Shown piece by piece: positions 46,965-55,927 of a DNA stretch of 64,000 nucleotides. The position numbers and the translations under genes are program-made. The stretch covers positions 186,001 through 250,000 of the forward strand of contig CAWDYA010000009.1 in NCBI GenBank assembly GCA_963806495.1. The letters run 5' to 3'. The notes beneath the pieces were generated by a model. The model saw only the letters and a list, made by a program, of their open reading frames with translations. It was not told the origin of the DNA and ran no database searches. This stretch comes from CAWDYA01 sp963806495. GTDB taxonomy: Bacteria > Acidobacteriota > Polarisedimenticolia > JACPZX01 > DASXTC01. The number at the start of each line of letters is the position of its first letter. Positions within the stretch are counted from its first letter, which is position 1.

Positions 46965-48128
46965 TCAACCCTCCCGGGACGAGACGATCGACGCCATCTC
47001 GTCGATGACGGCGTCGCACTCCTCGTCCCGGGTGTAGAAGTGGGGCGCGATCCGCACGCCCGCGCCGGGGCGGTAATCGACGAGGTACTTGCGGCGGATC
47101 AGTTCCCTGCAGACGTCGTGCCCGCCGGGCACGTCCACCACGACGCTGCCTCCCCGGCGCGAGGGATCCGGCGGGCTGTTGACGCGCATCCCCTTCGAGC
47201 GCGCGCGCTCGATCATCGACGACGTCTGCCGCATCGACTTGCTGCGGATCCTGTCGACACCGATCTCCGCGACCATCTCGTAGCCGGGCAGGCACTGATA
47301 CAGGGGGGCGACGGCGGGCGTGCCGTGCATCCACCGCATGATCCCTTCCGCGTAGTCGATCGCCCCCGTGGTGAAATCGAAAGGATGCGCGTGCGCGGCC
47401 CATCCGGTGACCGCGGGCTGGAACCGGTTGATCAGGTCGGGCCTGACGTACAGGTATCCGGCCCCGGGGCCCCCCAGGAGCCATTTGACCGAGCCGCCCA
47501 CGGCCATATGGACGCCGAGCGCGGTGAGATCGATCGGCACGGTGCCGGCCGACTGGTAGCAGTCCAGCACCACCAGGGCGCCGACCTTCTCGGCCTTCTC
47601 CACGACGGCGGCGACGTCCTGGATGAAGGCGCTGCGGAACAGGACGTGGGAGATCGGCACCACCAGCGTGCTCTCGTCGATCGCGTCGACCAGCTTGCCG
47701 GTGTCCACCGTGATCCCGTCGTCGGATGCGACCATGACGATGCGCGCACCCAGCCGGCGCCGCGCCTCCCAGACATACATGACCGAGGGGAAGTTCATGT
47801 CGGTGTAGACGACACCGTTGCGGGGCCCGGAGAAATCGAGCGTCGAGGCGATAATCGACTCGGCCACCGAGACGTTCTGGTGCATCGTGATCGAGCCGGC
47901 CGGCGCTCCCAGGATGCCCCCCAGCACGTCGCCGACCCTCGCCGGCATGTCCCACCAGGCGTCCTCCCAGGCCTGGATGCCGCGCGTGTTCCACAGGTCC
48001 GTGAATTGCCGCAGCCTGTCGTCAACGCCCCGCGGCATCGCTCCGAGCGAGTGCGGAATCATGTAGGTGTAGTTCTCGAGTATCGGGAACTCGAGGCGCC
48101 AGGCAAGCAGGTCGTCGGCAGGCGGCAT
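46965..48128 (-). CDS. kynU: Kynureninase
   Basis: The 387-residue class V PLP enzyme has the family order: YMIPHSLGAMP near the N-terminus, VLDCYQSAGTVPIDLTALG and the PLP-lysine region GGSVKWLLGGPGAGYLYV. Its C-terminal domain includes RGGSVVVDVPGG and RIAPHFYTRDEE. It splits kynurenine to anthranilate and alanine. The ATG at 48128 shares one base with the stop of the E1 gene (TGATG), so it is translationally coupled. A related class V desulfurase-like lyase is possible, but the dioxygenase next door supports kynureninase. Confidence 0.93.
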   Translation of the reverse strand: MPPADDLLAWRLEFPILENYTYMIPHSLGAMPRGVDDRLRQFTDLWNTRGIQAWEDAWWDMPARVGDVLGGILGAPAGSITMHQNVSVAESIIASTLDFSGPRNGVVYTDMNFPSVMYVWEARRRLGARIVMVASDDGITVDTGKLVDAIDESTLVVPISHVLFRSAFIQDVAAVVEKAEKVGALVVLDCYQSAGTVPIDLTALGVHMAVGGSVKWLLGGPGAGYLYVRPDLINRFQPAVTGWAAHAHPFDFTTGAIDYAEGIMRWMHGTPAVAPLYQCLPGYEMVAEIGVDRIRSKSMRQTSSMIERARSKGMRVNSPPDPSRRGGSVVVDVPGGHDVCRELIRRKYLVDYRPGAGVRIAPHFYTRDEECDAVIDEMASIVSSREG

Positions 48129-50260
48129 CAGTACCTCGCGAGTGACTCGATGGCGGCCAGCAGGTCGGCCTCCTGCGGCAGGATGGCATCCTCGAGCCCC
48201 GGCTCGTAGGCGACCCACGTGTCCTTGGCGGCCACGCGCCGCACGGGCCCGTCGAGATGCTCGAACAGCTCGTCGGCGATCCGCGCGGCGATCTCGGCCC
48301 CGTAGCCGAAGGACAGGACATCCTCGTAGGCGACGACGACCTTGCCGGTCTTCCTGACCGATGTCTCGATCGCCCCCCAGTCGTAGGGCGACAGGCTGCG
48401 CAGATCGATCACCTCGACCTCGAGACCGTGTCTCTCGGCGGCCTTCCTCGCGGCGCGCGCGCTTCGCTCCACCAGGGCTCCGTAGGTGACGATGGTCAGG
48501 TCGTGCCCCTCCTTCACCACCCGGGCCTTGCCGAACGGGATCATGTAGTCGGGCCCGGGATAGATCCCCTTGTTGTATGTCTGCCTGTACAGATGCTTGT
48601 GCTCGAGGAACATCACCGGGTCGTCGCACCGGATGGCGGTGCGCAGCAGCCCGTTGGCATCCGCCGCGTTGCTCGGCATCACCACGCGCACCCCGGGAAG
48701 GTGCGTGAAGTACACCTCGCCCGACTGGCTGTGATATATGGCGCCGCCCGAGAGATAGCCGCCGATCGGGACCCGCACCACCATCGGGCAGGAGAAGGCG
48801 CCGTTGGACCGCCAGCGCATGGTGGGCATCTCGTTTCGAAGCTGCATGAAGGCGGGCCAGATGTAGTCGAAGAACTGGATCTCTACGACCGGCTTGATGC
48901 CGCGGGTAGCCATCCCGATCGCCCGCCCGATGATGTTCGCCTCGGCGAGCGGCGAGTTGAAGACGCGCTCCCCGCCGAACTTCTTCTGCAGGCCCCAGGT
49001 GACCTTGAAGACCCCGCCCTTCCCCTTGACCTCGTCGAGCTTCTTCTCGTCGGTGGCGTCCGCCACGTCCTCGCCGAACACCACAATCCGCTCGTCGCGC
49101 TCCATCTCGTCGCGCAGACAGGAGTTGAGCAGGTCCACCATGGTGGTGGGCGAGCCATCCTCCCGGGGCGGGGTGTCGAAGTCGCTCGACGTCGGGTCCA
49201 CGTCGGGAGAGTAGAGATGGTCGTAGATCGACTCGGGGGCCGGCCTCGGCTCGGCGAGCGCCTCGTCGGCCGCACGCGACACCTCGGCGTCCACGTCGGC
49301 GCGCACTTCCTCGAGAAACGCCTCGGTGGCGTGCTTTTCCGCCACGAGCCTGGCGGCGAAGGTCGTGAGCGGATCGCGCCCGGACTCCGCCTCCCTCTCC
49401 TCGGGTGTCTTGTAGGCCCGCTCGTCGTCGCTCTGGGAATGCGAGTAGGGCCGGATGACCCGCGCGTGCACCAGCGCGGGGCCGATCTTCCGGCTCCGCA
49501 TCTCCTTCACGAGCGCGGACATGGTTTCGAATGAGGCCACCGGGTCGCACCCGTCGACCCGGCGCACGGTCAGGTTCGGCACCGAGGCGAGCGCATCGCT
49601 GATGCTGCCACCGGGCGTCTGCACCGTGACCGGCACCGAGATCGCGTAGCCGTTGTCCTCGACGAGGAATATCACGGGAAGCCGGCCCACGCAGGCGGTC
49701 ATCACCGCCTCGTAGAACTCCCCCTCCGATACGGCGCCGTCACCGCCCGACACCAGCACGATCTCGTCCTTCTCGAACCGGGCCGCCCTGTCGAGGGCCT
49801 TGTCGAGCCGGGCGAGTCGTCGCCCTCCCTCGGCGCAGCCGGCCGCCTGCAGCCACTGCGTGCCGGTGGGGCTCGACTGCGAGACGATGTTGAGATCCTT
49901 GTGGCCCCAGTGCGAGGGCATCTGGCGCGCGCCGGAGTTGGGATCCGCCGCCGCCCCCACCCCTTCCATCAGCATCTCCTTCGGGGTCATGCCGAGCTGG
50001 AGACACAGGGCGCGGTCGCGATAGTAGGGATAGAACCAGTCATGGGCCGGCTCGAGCGCCATGCCGGCGGCCACCAGGATCGCCTCGTGGCCCGCGCCGC
50101 TTATCTGAAAGTAGTACTTGTTCTGCCGCTTGAGCTGGAGCTCCTTGTCGTCCAGCCGCCGCGACAGGTACATCATGCGATAGATCCCCACCAGGGTATC
50201 GCGGCTCAGCCCCTGCCCCTGGTCGGCAACCTTCGCCCGGTTGTTCGCTCGTGCTTTCAT
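48128..50260 (-). CDS. Fused alpha-beta E1 component of a thiamine-dependent 2-oxoacid dehydrogenase
   Basis: The 710-residue protein joins both E1 subunits. The alpha half (about 1-370) has FQISGAGHEAILVAAGMAL and the thiamine-diphosphate motif (GGDGAVSEGEFYEAV to VEDNGYAIS). The beta half (about 380-710) has LNSCLRDEMERDERIVVFGEDVA, GIKPVVEIQFFDYIWPAFMQ and a transketolase C-terminal domain. It decarboxylates pyruvate or branched-chain 2-oxoacids and passes the acyl group to E2; no E2 or E3 gene is in the window. The ATG at 50260 overlaps the upstream E1-alpha stop (ATGA). A longer frame to 50476 lies inside the upstream gene. Confidence 0.9.
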   Translation of the reverse strand: MKARANNRAKVADQGQGLSRDTLVGIYRMMYLSRRLDDKELQLKRQNKYYFQISGAGHEAILVAAGMALEPAHDWFYPYYRDRALCLQLGMTPKEMLMEGVGAAADPNSGARQMPSHWGHKDLNIVSQSSPTGTQWLQAAGCAEGGRRLARLDKALDRAARFEKDEIVLVSGGDGAVSEGEFYEAVMTACVGRLPVIFLVEDNGYAISVPVTVQTPGGSISDALASVPNLTVRRVDGCDPVASFETMSALVKEMRSRKIGPALVHARVIRPYSHSQSDDERAYKTPEEREAESGRDPLTTFAARLVAEKHATEAFLEEVRADVDAEVSRAADEALAEPRPAPESIYDHLYSPDVDPTSSDFDTPPREDGSPTTMVDLLNSCLRDEMERDERIVVFGEDVADATDEKKLDEVKGKGGVFKVTWGLQKKFGGERVFNSPLAEANIIGRAIGMATRGIKPVVEIQFFDYIWPAFMQLRNEMPTMRWRSNGAFSCPMVVRVPIGGYLSGGAIYHSQSGEVYFTHLPGVRVVMPSNAADANGLLRTAIRCDDPVMFLEHKHLYRQTYNKGIYPGPDYMIPFGKARVVKEGHDLTIVTYGALVERSARAARKAAERHGLEVEVIDLRSLSPYDWGAIETSVRKTGKVVVAYEDVLSFGYGAEIAARIADELFEHLDGPVRRVAAKDTWVAYEPGLEDAILPQEADLLAAIESLARY

Positions 50261-51342
50261 CGTCCCCCTGCCGCGGTACCTTCCTCCGCGTAGACGCCCC
50301 GGCTCACATCCCCGGGTCCCACATCGCGATCGCTGCGGCTCGCGAGAGCCGCCTCGGCCGCCGATTCGACCTCCCGCGTCACCCTGTCCTCGATTTCCGT
50401 CAGCCGCGCCGCGTCGATTCCCCGCGCCGTGGTCAGCCAGGTCTCGTACATTCCGATCGGATCCCGCCTGCCCCACGACGCGAACAGACTCGCGTCGAAG
50501 AGATGCCGCGCCTCCCCCTCGTCATGAGTGGCGTGGCCGCCCATGCGGAAGGTCGTGGCGGTCAGGATCACCGGCCCGTCGCCGGCGCGGCAGCGCTCGA
50601 CCGCCGCTCGCGAGACCGCGTACACGTCGAGGATATTGTTCCCGTCGCACGACATCCCCTCCACCCCGTACGCCCCGGCCATCGCCTCGCACTTCGCGCG
50701 CGAGTGGGCGTCGTTGCGGGTGCCGAGCGCCACCTGGTTGTCCTGCAGCACCACAACGAGCGGCACGCGCTGAGCGGCGGCGAGGTTCATCCCCTCGTGG
50801 AACTCGCCCGTCCACCGCGCCCCGTCGCCGACCCAGGTCATCGCGACCCGCTTCTGCTCCCGGAGCCGGAACGACAGCGCCAGGCCGGCGAACACGGGCA
50901 CCAGGCTCGCCACGAACGACGTCGGGGGGATCACCCCCTTGCCGGGGTCGCCCGCGTGCAGGTCGCGCCCCTGAGTGATCGTGTCGTGCGTGCCCAGGTA
51001 CGCCTTGAGCATCTCGACGAGCGGCACTCCCATCTCGTGGCCGGCGCCGGCGTTTCTTATCATGGGGCCCACGACGTCCCCCTTCTCGAGCGCGTGGACG
51101 TTGCCGATGGTCACCGCCTCCTCGCCCGTGCCGAGCCAGGCCTTGGAGATCACCCCCTGGCGTACCCACCGCTTGAGGGCGATGTCGTGAAGCCGGTTGC
51201 GCACCATCCCCTCGTACAGACGCAGCAGGACCGGCTCGTCGGGCAAATCGGCGGGCACCCGGGCCGCGAACGCCGACATCACGTCCGGATCCGGCGCCCA
51301 TTCCACGTACTCAGGCGGATCGAAGGCCGGGTAGCGTCTCAT
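50257..51342 (-). CDS. Second E1 alpha-type subunit of a thiamine-dependent 2-oxoacid dehydrogenase
   Basis: The 361-residue protein resembles PdhA/AcoA. The thiamine-diphosphate motif runs from WVGDGARWTGEFHEGMNLAA to VLQDNQVALGT. It also has AWLGTGEEAVTIGNVHAL and TATTFRMGGHATHDEGEARH. No separate beta gene adjoins it; the nearest beta partner is the C-terminal half of the fused E1 encoded just downstream. It is the first gene of the operon E1-alpha, E1-alpha-beta, kynureninase, tryptophan dioxygenase. GGGAGG lies 11 bases before the ATG, slightly far. Confidence 0.9.
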   Translation of the reverse strand: MRRYPAFDPPEYVEWAPDPDVMSAFAARVPADLPDEPVLLRLYEGMVRNRLHDIALKRWVRQGVISKAWLGTGEEAVTIGNVHALEKGDVVGPMIRNAGAGHEMGVPLVEMLKAYLGTHDTITQGRDLHAGDPGKGVIPPTSFVASLVPVFAGLALSFRLREQKRVAMTWVGDGARWTGEFHEGMNLAAAQRVPLVVVLQDNQVALGTRNDAHSRAKCEAMAGAYGVEGMSCDGNNILDVYAVSRAAVERCRAGDGPVILTATTFRMGGHATHDEGEARHLFDASLFASWGRRDPIGMYETWLTTARGIDAARLTEIEDRVTREVESAAEAALASRSDRDVGPGDVSRGVYAEEGTAAGGR

Positions 51343-51450
51343 ATCGGGATGCGCCTCCCTTCGTTTCCAGCGGGGATCGATGGCGTCGAGGTCGGGTCAG
51401 TCTATCCCCGTGCGGCGCGGGTCGTCAATGCGTGCGGGGCCTTCGACGCC

Positions 51451-52581
51451 TCAGGGGGCGTCGATCAGAGCCGCCACCGCCCTCTCCACCTCGTCCCCGA
51501 GCAGGGCGCGCCCGCGGATGATCCCCTTCCGGTCCACCAGGTACGACATCGGGATCGCCTGCACGCCATACAGCCGCACCACAGGATCGGCCATCGCCTT
51601 GCCGCTCGCCAGCGTCGGCCACCCGGGCCGGTGCAGCTCGAGGAACTGGTCGACCAGGGCCAGGTCGTTGTCGAGGCTGACGCCGATGATCGTGAACCCC
51701 TTCGATCGGAACCGCTCGTAGGCCCGTTTGAGGTTGGGAAGCTCCTGCATGCAGGGCTGGCACCAGGTCGCCCAGAAATCCACGAGCACCACCTTGCCCC
51801 GCAGGCCGGACAGGGAGACCTCCCTGCCGCGCAGCGCGGTGCCGGAGAAATCGGGAGCGGGTCTGCCGATACCGAGCGTCTCGAGCTCGTGGACATACTC
51901 GCGGGCCGATCCGGAGTAGGCCCAGTTCGGGTGCTGCTCGGCCACGATCCGGAACTCCTCGAGGGCCTTGCCGGGGTCGGCCTCGAGCTGGTACCAGGTG
52001 CTGCCGATGGCGTAATGCGCGGCGGCGATGTTGGCCTGGTTCTTCGTCACGTCGATCGCCTTCTTCAGATCGGAGACGATGGCGGGGACCGCCTGCAGAT
52101 AGGCGGCCTTCTTTGCCGCGAAGTCCGGGTTCTGCATGATGAACGGTCCGCCCACCTCCACCATGCGCATCACCGGGATCTGGGAGAAGACGCCGCGCAG
52201 GGCGGGCGAGTCGGCCGCGATCTCCAGCATCAGGTCGTACGCGTCGAAGAACCCGTCGATGTCGAAGCGCGCCGCCCGCATCTCCATCGCCCCGGCGAGC
52301 GCATCCGCCGCCTCGGGCGCATCGGGGTGCTCGCGGGCGAAGGCCACGAGATCGTCTGAGAGCGCCGGTCTCGGGTCGGGACGACGCCCGCCATCCGCCT
52401 GCCAGGCACGCACCTCATCTGCCACGCGCTTCTTGAGCGTATCGTACGCCGCCCGGGAGTCCACGGGCCGCGGCGGCGGTCCGGCAGGCTTCGAAGAGCA
52501 CCCCGGCGAAACCAACACCACGAGCGCCATCGCGGCCACGAGCGCCTTCACGGGACCGTATCCCGAGGATCGCGTTGCCAT
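51451..52581 (-). CDS. TlpA/ResA-like thioredoxin-fold lipoprotein
   Basis: The 376-residue protein starts with a hydrophobic signal and a lipobox-like end (VVLVSPGC). A helical region of about 200 residues with TPR-like character follows. It ends in a TlpA-type thioredoxin domain with the redox pair WCQPC in VLVDFWATWCQPCMQELP, then GWPTLASGKAMA and VQAIPMSYLVDRKG (cis-Pro). Members reduce disulphides or haem-binding cysteines outside the inner membrane. The lipobox is not perfect (Pro at -2). I start at the ATG at 52581, because the longer frame adds a non-signal extension. Confidence 0.9.
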   Translation of the reverse strand: MATRSSGYGPVKALVAAMALVVLVSPGCSSKPAGPPPRPVDSRAAYDTLKKRVADEVRAWQADGGRRPDPRPALSDDLVAFAREHPDAPEAADALAGAMEMRAARFDIDGFFDAYDLMLEIAADSPALRGVFSQIPVMRMVEVGGPFIMQNPDFAAKKAAYLQAVPAIVSDLKKAIDVTKNQANIAAAHYAIGSTWYQLEADPGKALEEFRIVAEQHPNWAYSGSAREYVHELETLGIGRPAPDFSGTALRGREVSLSGLRGKVVLVDFWATWCQPCMQELPNLKRAYERFRSKGFTIIGVSLDNDLALVDQFLELHRPGWPTLASGKAMADPVVRLYGVQAIPMSYLVDRKGIIRGRALLGDEVERAVAALIDAP

Positions 52582-52710
52582 GACCGGGATTCTGGATGCT
52601 CTGCCGCCGCCGGTCAAGTCCCGGGCGAACGCGGCGATCGGCCCGATATCCTGCCATATCAGGCTGTGCCTGCGTTGTTCGAGTGAGGAGACTGCTGAGT
52701 CCCGGGACCC

Positions 52711-55137
52711 TCAGGGGAAACCCGGCGCGGCGAGCCCGCGCTCGTCGACCCACCAGGGGATCCAGACGAGCGACGGCCTCCCGGCGCTGATGTCCGACTT
52801 GCGCGGCTTGAGCGCAATCGTCTCAAGCTGGATTCGCTCGGGGGCGAACGACTCCTGTACGCGCGCGATCTCCTCCGCCAGCTCAGACTCGAGCCGATCC
52901 AGCCGCGCCTTGAGACTCTCGGCTGATTCCACGGCCCGCGCGATGTCGCCCCTTTCGCGCGCGGCTCTCGCGGCGCCGCGCGCGGCGGTGGAGGCACGGC
53001 CCACCGTGCCTGCGCCGATGAGCTTGCGACCGAAGAGCGCGCCGAGCAGCGTGGCTCCCACGGATATGGCGGTCTGCGTCCGCTGCGCCTCGTACTGGCT
53101 CCGCTCGCGTTCCGTCCGCTGTTCCGCACGCCCGACACGATCCTCCAGGCTCGCCAGCTTCGGCGCATACTTGCGCTTGAGCGCCTCCACCTCCTCGTCG
53201 CGTCTCTCACGCGATTCGTGCGCCAGCCGCGCCCGGAAGTCCCCTTCCGACTCGCCGGACCGCGACACCGCAAGGAGGGCCCGGCAGCTCCAAAGCGTCA
53301 CCTCCCGCTCGCGGTAGAGGAAACTCTCGAGCGCCTTCTGCCATGCCGCGTAGTTCTTCTCCCGGGAGGCGTCGGGCGGAAGCACCTCGAAGCCCGCGCC
53401 TGGCACCGGCTCCCTGTCCAGCCCCGCCGGCGCGTGGGCGAGCGTCGAGGCGGCCTCCCAGGGATCGCCGCCCGGCCCGGACACCAGCGGCGCCAGGAGC
53501 CACAGCTCCTCCCAGAAGTCGAGGCCCCGCCGGGCATCGACGTAATGCAGCCGCGCAGGGGCGAGCAGGCCCGGCCGGTACCGCAGCGTCTCGCCGGTAC
53601 CCGCCTCGCGCTGCGGATGCAGGAACGCCACGTCGATCCCCGGCGGCAGCACCGGGCGGGAGCCGGGCGCCGGGCCGTCCGGCGGCGCCACCCGTTCCAC
53701 ACCGGAAGGCCGGGGTGGCTCGGGCTCTCGCGTCCGGCCGAGCGCGCGGATCTGATCCCGTGTGAGGGGGCCGCGAAGATAGCTGAGCGCCCACCGGGTG
53801 TGGAACAGGACCGGCTCGTCCTCGTGCACGTTGTTCATGAGGAAGACGCGGCTGGACAGCCCCGCGAGGGTGGACTCCATCCGCGCGCGGTCGAACCCGC
53901 GGCCGGCCGCCGCCGAGGCACCTTCGAGCCCTTCCAGGACTCGCGTCTTGTCGCGCTCGGTCTGGAGCCGTCCGAGAAACCAGGTGCCGGCATTGGACAG
54001 CCCCTTGTAGTCGAGATCGACCGGATTCTGTGTCGCGAGCGCGACACCGAGCCCGTAGGCGCGGGCCTGCTTGAGCAGTGTCAGCATCGGTGTCTTCGAC
54101 GGCGGATTGGCCGAGGGGGGAAAGTAGCCGAACACTTCGTCCATGTAGAGAATCGCCCGTAGACTGCTCGTGCCCGACTGGGAGCGCACCCACGACAGAA
54201 CCTCGTGCAGCAGGAGCGTCACGAAGAACATCCTCTCGGGCTCGGACAGATGCGCGATGGAGATGACGGAGAGCCGCGGGCGACCCTGCGTGGTGAACAG
54301 GAGGCGCTGGACGTCGAGCGGCTCGCCCTGCATCCAGGCCGCGTATCCGGGCGAGGCAAGCAGGTTGTTCAGCATGATGGCCAGCTCGAAACGCTCCGGC
54401 GCGGGATAGAAGGACTCGAGGTCCATCACGCCCACACGGTCGAATGGTGGCGTCTGGATCGCGCGGATCAGGTCCGACAGTTCGAGATCGCGTGACTCGC
54501 TCCATGCCCGGTCGAGGATGGTGGAGAGGAGGATGTGCTCCCGGCTCCGGATCGGATCGGCGCTCATGCCCAGCAGCCCGAGCAGGGACGACACCGTCCC
54601 CGCGATCCGATCACGAACCGCCTCGGTGTCGTCCGCCACGCGCGCGCCGGGAGCCGAGAAGGACCGCAGGACCCTGAGCGGAAGCCCGGCCGTGCTCCCG
54701 GGTGTGTAGATCGCCAGGTCCACCGCCGAGCGGAACGACCGGATACGCTCGCCGTCCTCGTCCCATTCAGCCAGCCCCCGGCGCCATCGCTCGGCCACCC
54801 TCCCGGCGTACTCCTCGACCGGGACCCCCTCGCGCCCGGCCTCGTCCGGGTCGACCCAGGGCGCGAAGTCGGCCGCCGCCAGGTCGGGGAAGGCCAGCGC
54901 CAGATTCGTGAGGTCGCCCTTCGGATCGATCGCGATGGCCGGAATGCCGTCGATCGCCGCCTCCTCGAGCAGCGAGACGCACAACCCCGTCTTTCCGCTC
55001 CCGGTCATGCCGACGCACACCGCATGCGTCGTGAGGTCCTTCGACTCGTACAGGAGCGGGGCGTCCGGGCGCGGGGTCCCCTCCGCGTCGACACGACGTC
55101 CCAGGTAGAAGACTCCGAGCTTCTCGAACGATTTCAT
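52711..55137 (-). CDS. HerA-like/DUF87 ATPase with coiled-coil C-terminus
   Basis: The 808-residue protein has Walker A (GMTGSGKTGLCVSLL), IAIDPKGDLTNLALAFPD, Walker B (AILYMDEVFGYFPP) and LLKQARAYGLGVALATQNPV, the HerA/VirB4-like ATPase order. The C-terminal third has two long charged helical stretches around a glycine-rich segment (TLLGALFGRKLIGAGTVGRA), which could touch a membrane. Such ATPases translocate DNA or remodel nucleoprotein, but this large group is largely uncharacterised. The ATG at 55137 overlaps the methyltransferase stop (ATGA); an alternative ATG at 55146 also exists. Confidence 0.85.
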   Translation of the reverse strand: MKSFEKLGVFYLGRRVDAEGTPRPDAPLLYESKDLTTHAVCVGMTGSGKTGLCVSLLEEAAIDGIPAIAIDPKGDLTNLALAFPDLAAADFAPWVDPDEAGREGVPVEEYAGRVAERWRRGLAEWDEDGERIRSFRSAVDLAIYTPGSTAGLPLRVLRSFSAPGARVADDTEAVRDRIAGTVSSLLGLLGMSADPIRSREHILLSTILDRAWSESRDLELSDLIRAIQTPPFDRVGVMDLESFYPAPERFELAIMLNNLLASPGYAAWMQGEPLDVQRLLFTTQGRPRLSVISIAHLSEPERMFFVTLLLHEVLSWVRSQSGTSSLRAILYMDEVFGYFPPSANPPSKTPMLTLLKQARAYGLGVALATQNPVDLDYKGLSNAGTWFLGRLQTERDKTRVLEGLEGASAAAGRGFDRARMESTLAGLSSRVFLMNNVHEDEPVLFHTRWALSYLRGPLTRDQIRALGRTREPEPPRPSGVERVAPPDGPAPGSRPVLPPGIDVAFLHPQREAGTGETLRYRPGLLAPARLHYVDARRGLDFWEELWLLAPLVSGPGGDPWEAASTLAHAPAGLDREPVPGAGFEVLPPDASREKNYAAWQKALESFLYREREVTLWSCRALLAVSRSGESEGDFRARLAHESRERRDEEVEALKRKYAPKLASLEDRVGRAEQRTERERSQYEAQRTQTAISVGATLLGALFGRKLIGAGTVGRASTAARGAARAARERGDIARAVESAESLKARLDRLESELAEEIARVQESFAPERIQLETIALKPRKSDISAGRPSLVWIPWWVDERGLAAPGFP

Positions 55138-55916
55138 GACGTCCATCCCGCCGGCGTCTCCGCGGACCAACGCGCGACCATCCGGACGGGGCCGACCCGC
55201 CGCACCGTCGAGTCCTCCATCCCCGCTTCGGCCAGAAGCTCCACCAGCTCGGCGGGCGTGAAGGCCCGGCGGATCGACAGCGGGCCGTCGTGGCGTGTCA
55301 GTCGGTTCTTCGATGTCACGCGCGTCAGCAACCACACGAGAGACAGGGCGAAGCGGTTGCGCGTCAGGTCGACGGCGACGACACCCAGACGCGCCACACG
55401 GCGCATCTCGTTGAGGGCCGCCACCGCCTCCTCGCGGCCGAGGTGATGCAGGAAGGTGGAGCAGATCGCGATGTCGACCGAGCCGTCCGGAAGCGGCAGA
55501 CGGCATGCGTCCGCCTGCACGAAGAGCGCCGGATGCGCCGCCGGATGCCCGTTGCCCCCGGACGCGGTCCGTTGTCCATACCGGCGCGCCTCCTCGAGAA
55601 CCTCGAGGTTGGCGTCCACCCCCACCCCGGCGAGCTCGATCCCGCGCGACCGGGCCCACCGGCCGAGCGACAGCGGAATGTCCGCCGACCCGGTGGCGAC
55701 ATCGAGCAGCGTCACCCGGCGCGGCCTTCCGGCGGCGTCGATCAGGGCTGCCACCTCGCGCACCATCAGACGCGTGCCGCCGAACCGGGCATTGTAGAGC
55801 CGCAGGTCCGACAGGGTGCCTTGCAGCTCTTTCTCGACGTATGCGCCGGAGTCGAGGATCTCGACTCCCGGCGCACGCCGGTTGCGGTGACCTTGACCCT
55901 TTTTGGAGGCGTCCAT
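55134..55916 (-). CDS. SAM-dependent class I methyltransferase
   Basis: The 260-residue protein has motif I (VTLLDVATGSADIPLSL), an acidic motif II (GVGVDANLEVLEEAR), then ADACRLPLPDGSVDIAICST and FLHHLGREEAVAALNEMRRV. This order is that of small-molecule methyltransferases of the Methyltransf_11/25 type. The substrate is unknown. It overlaps the HerA-like gene by ATGA, so the two are probably made together. Its start is 12 bases from the divergent start of the next gene, so their promoters must overlap. Confidence 0.87.
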   Translation of the reverse strand: MDASKKGQGHRNRRAPGVEILDSGAYVEKELQGTLSDLRLYNARFGGTRLMVREVAALIDAAGRPRRVTLLDVATGSADIPLSLGRWARSRGIELAGVGVDANLEVLEEARRYGQRTASGGNGHPAAHPALFVQADACRLPLPDGSVDIAICSTFLHHLGREEAVAALNEMRRVARLGVVAVDLTRNRFALSLVWLLTRVTSKNRLTRHDGPLSIRRAFTPAELVELLAEAGMEDSTVRRVGPVRMVARWSAETPAGWTS

Positions 55917-55927
55917 ATCTTTGCCGG

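Noticed and set aside
50251..52359. 702-codon open frame on the plus strand
   Set aside because: Antisense to E1-alpha and the TlpA-like gene; low-complexity composition.
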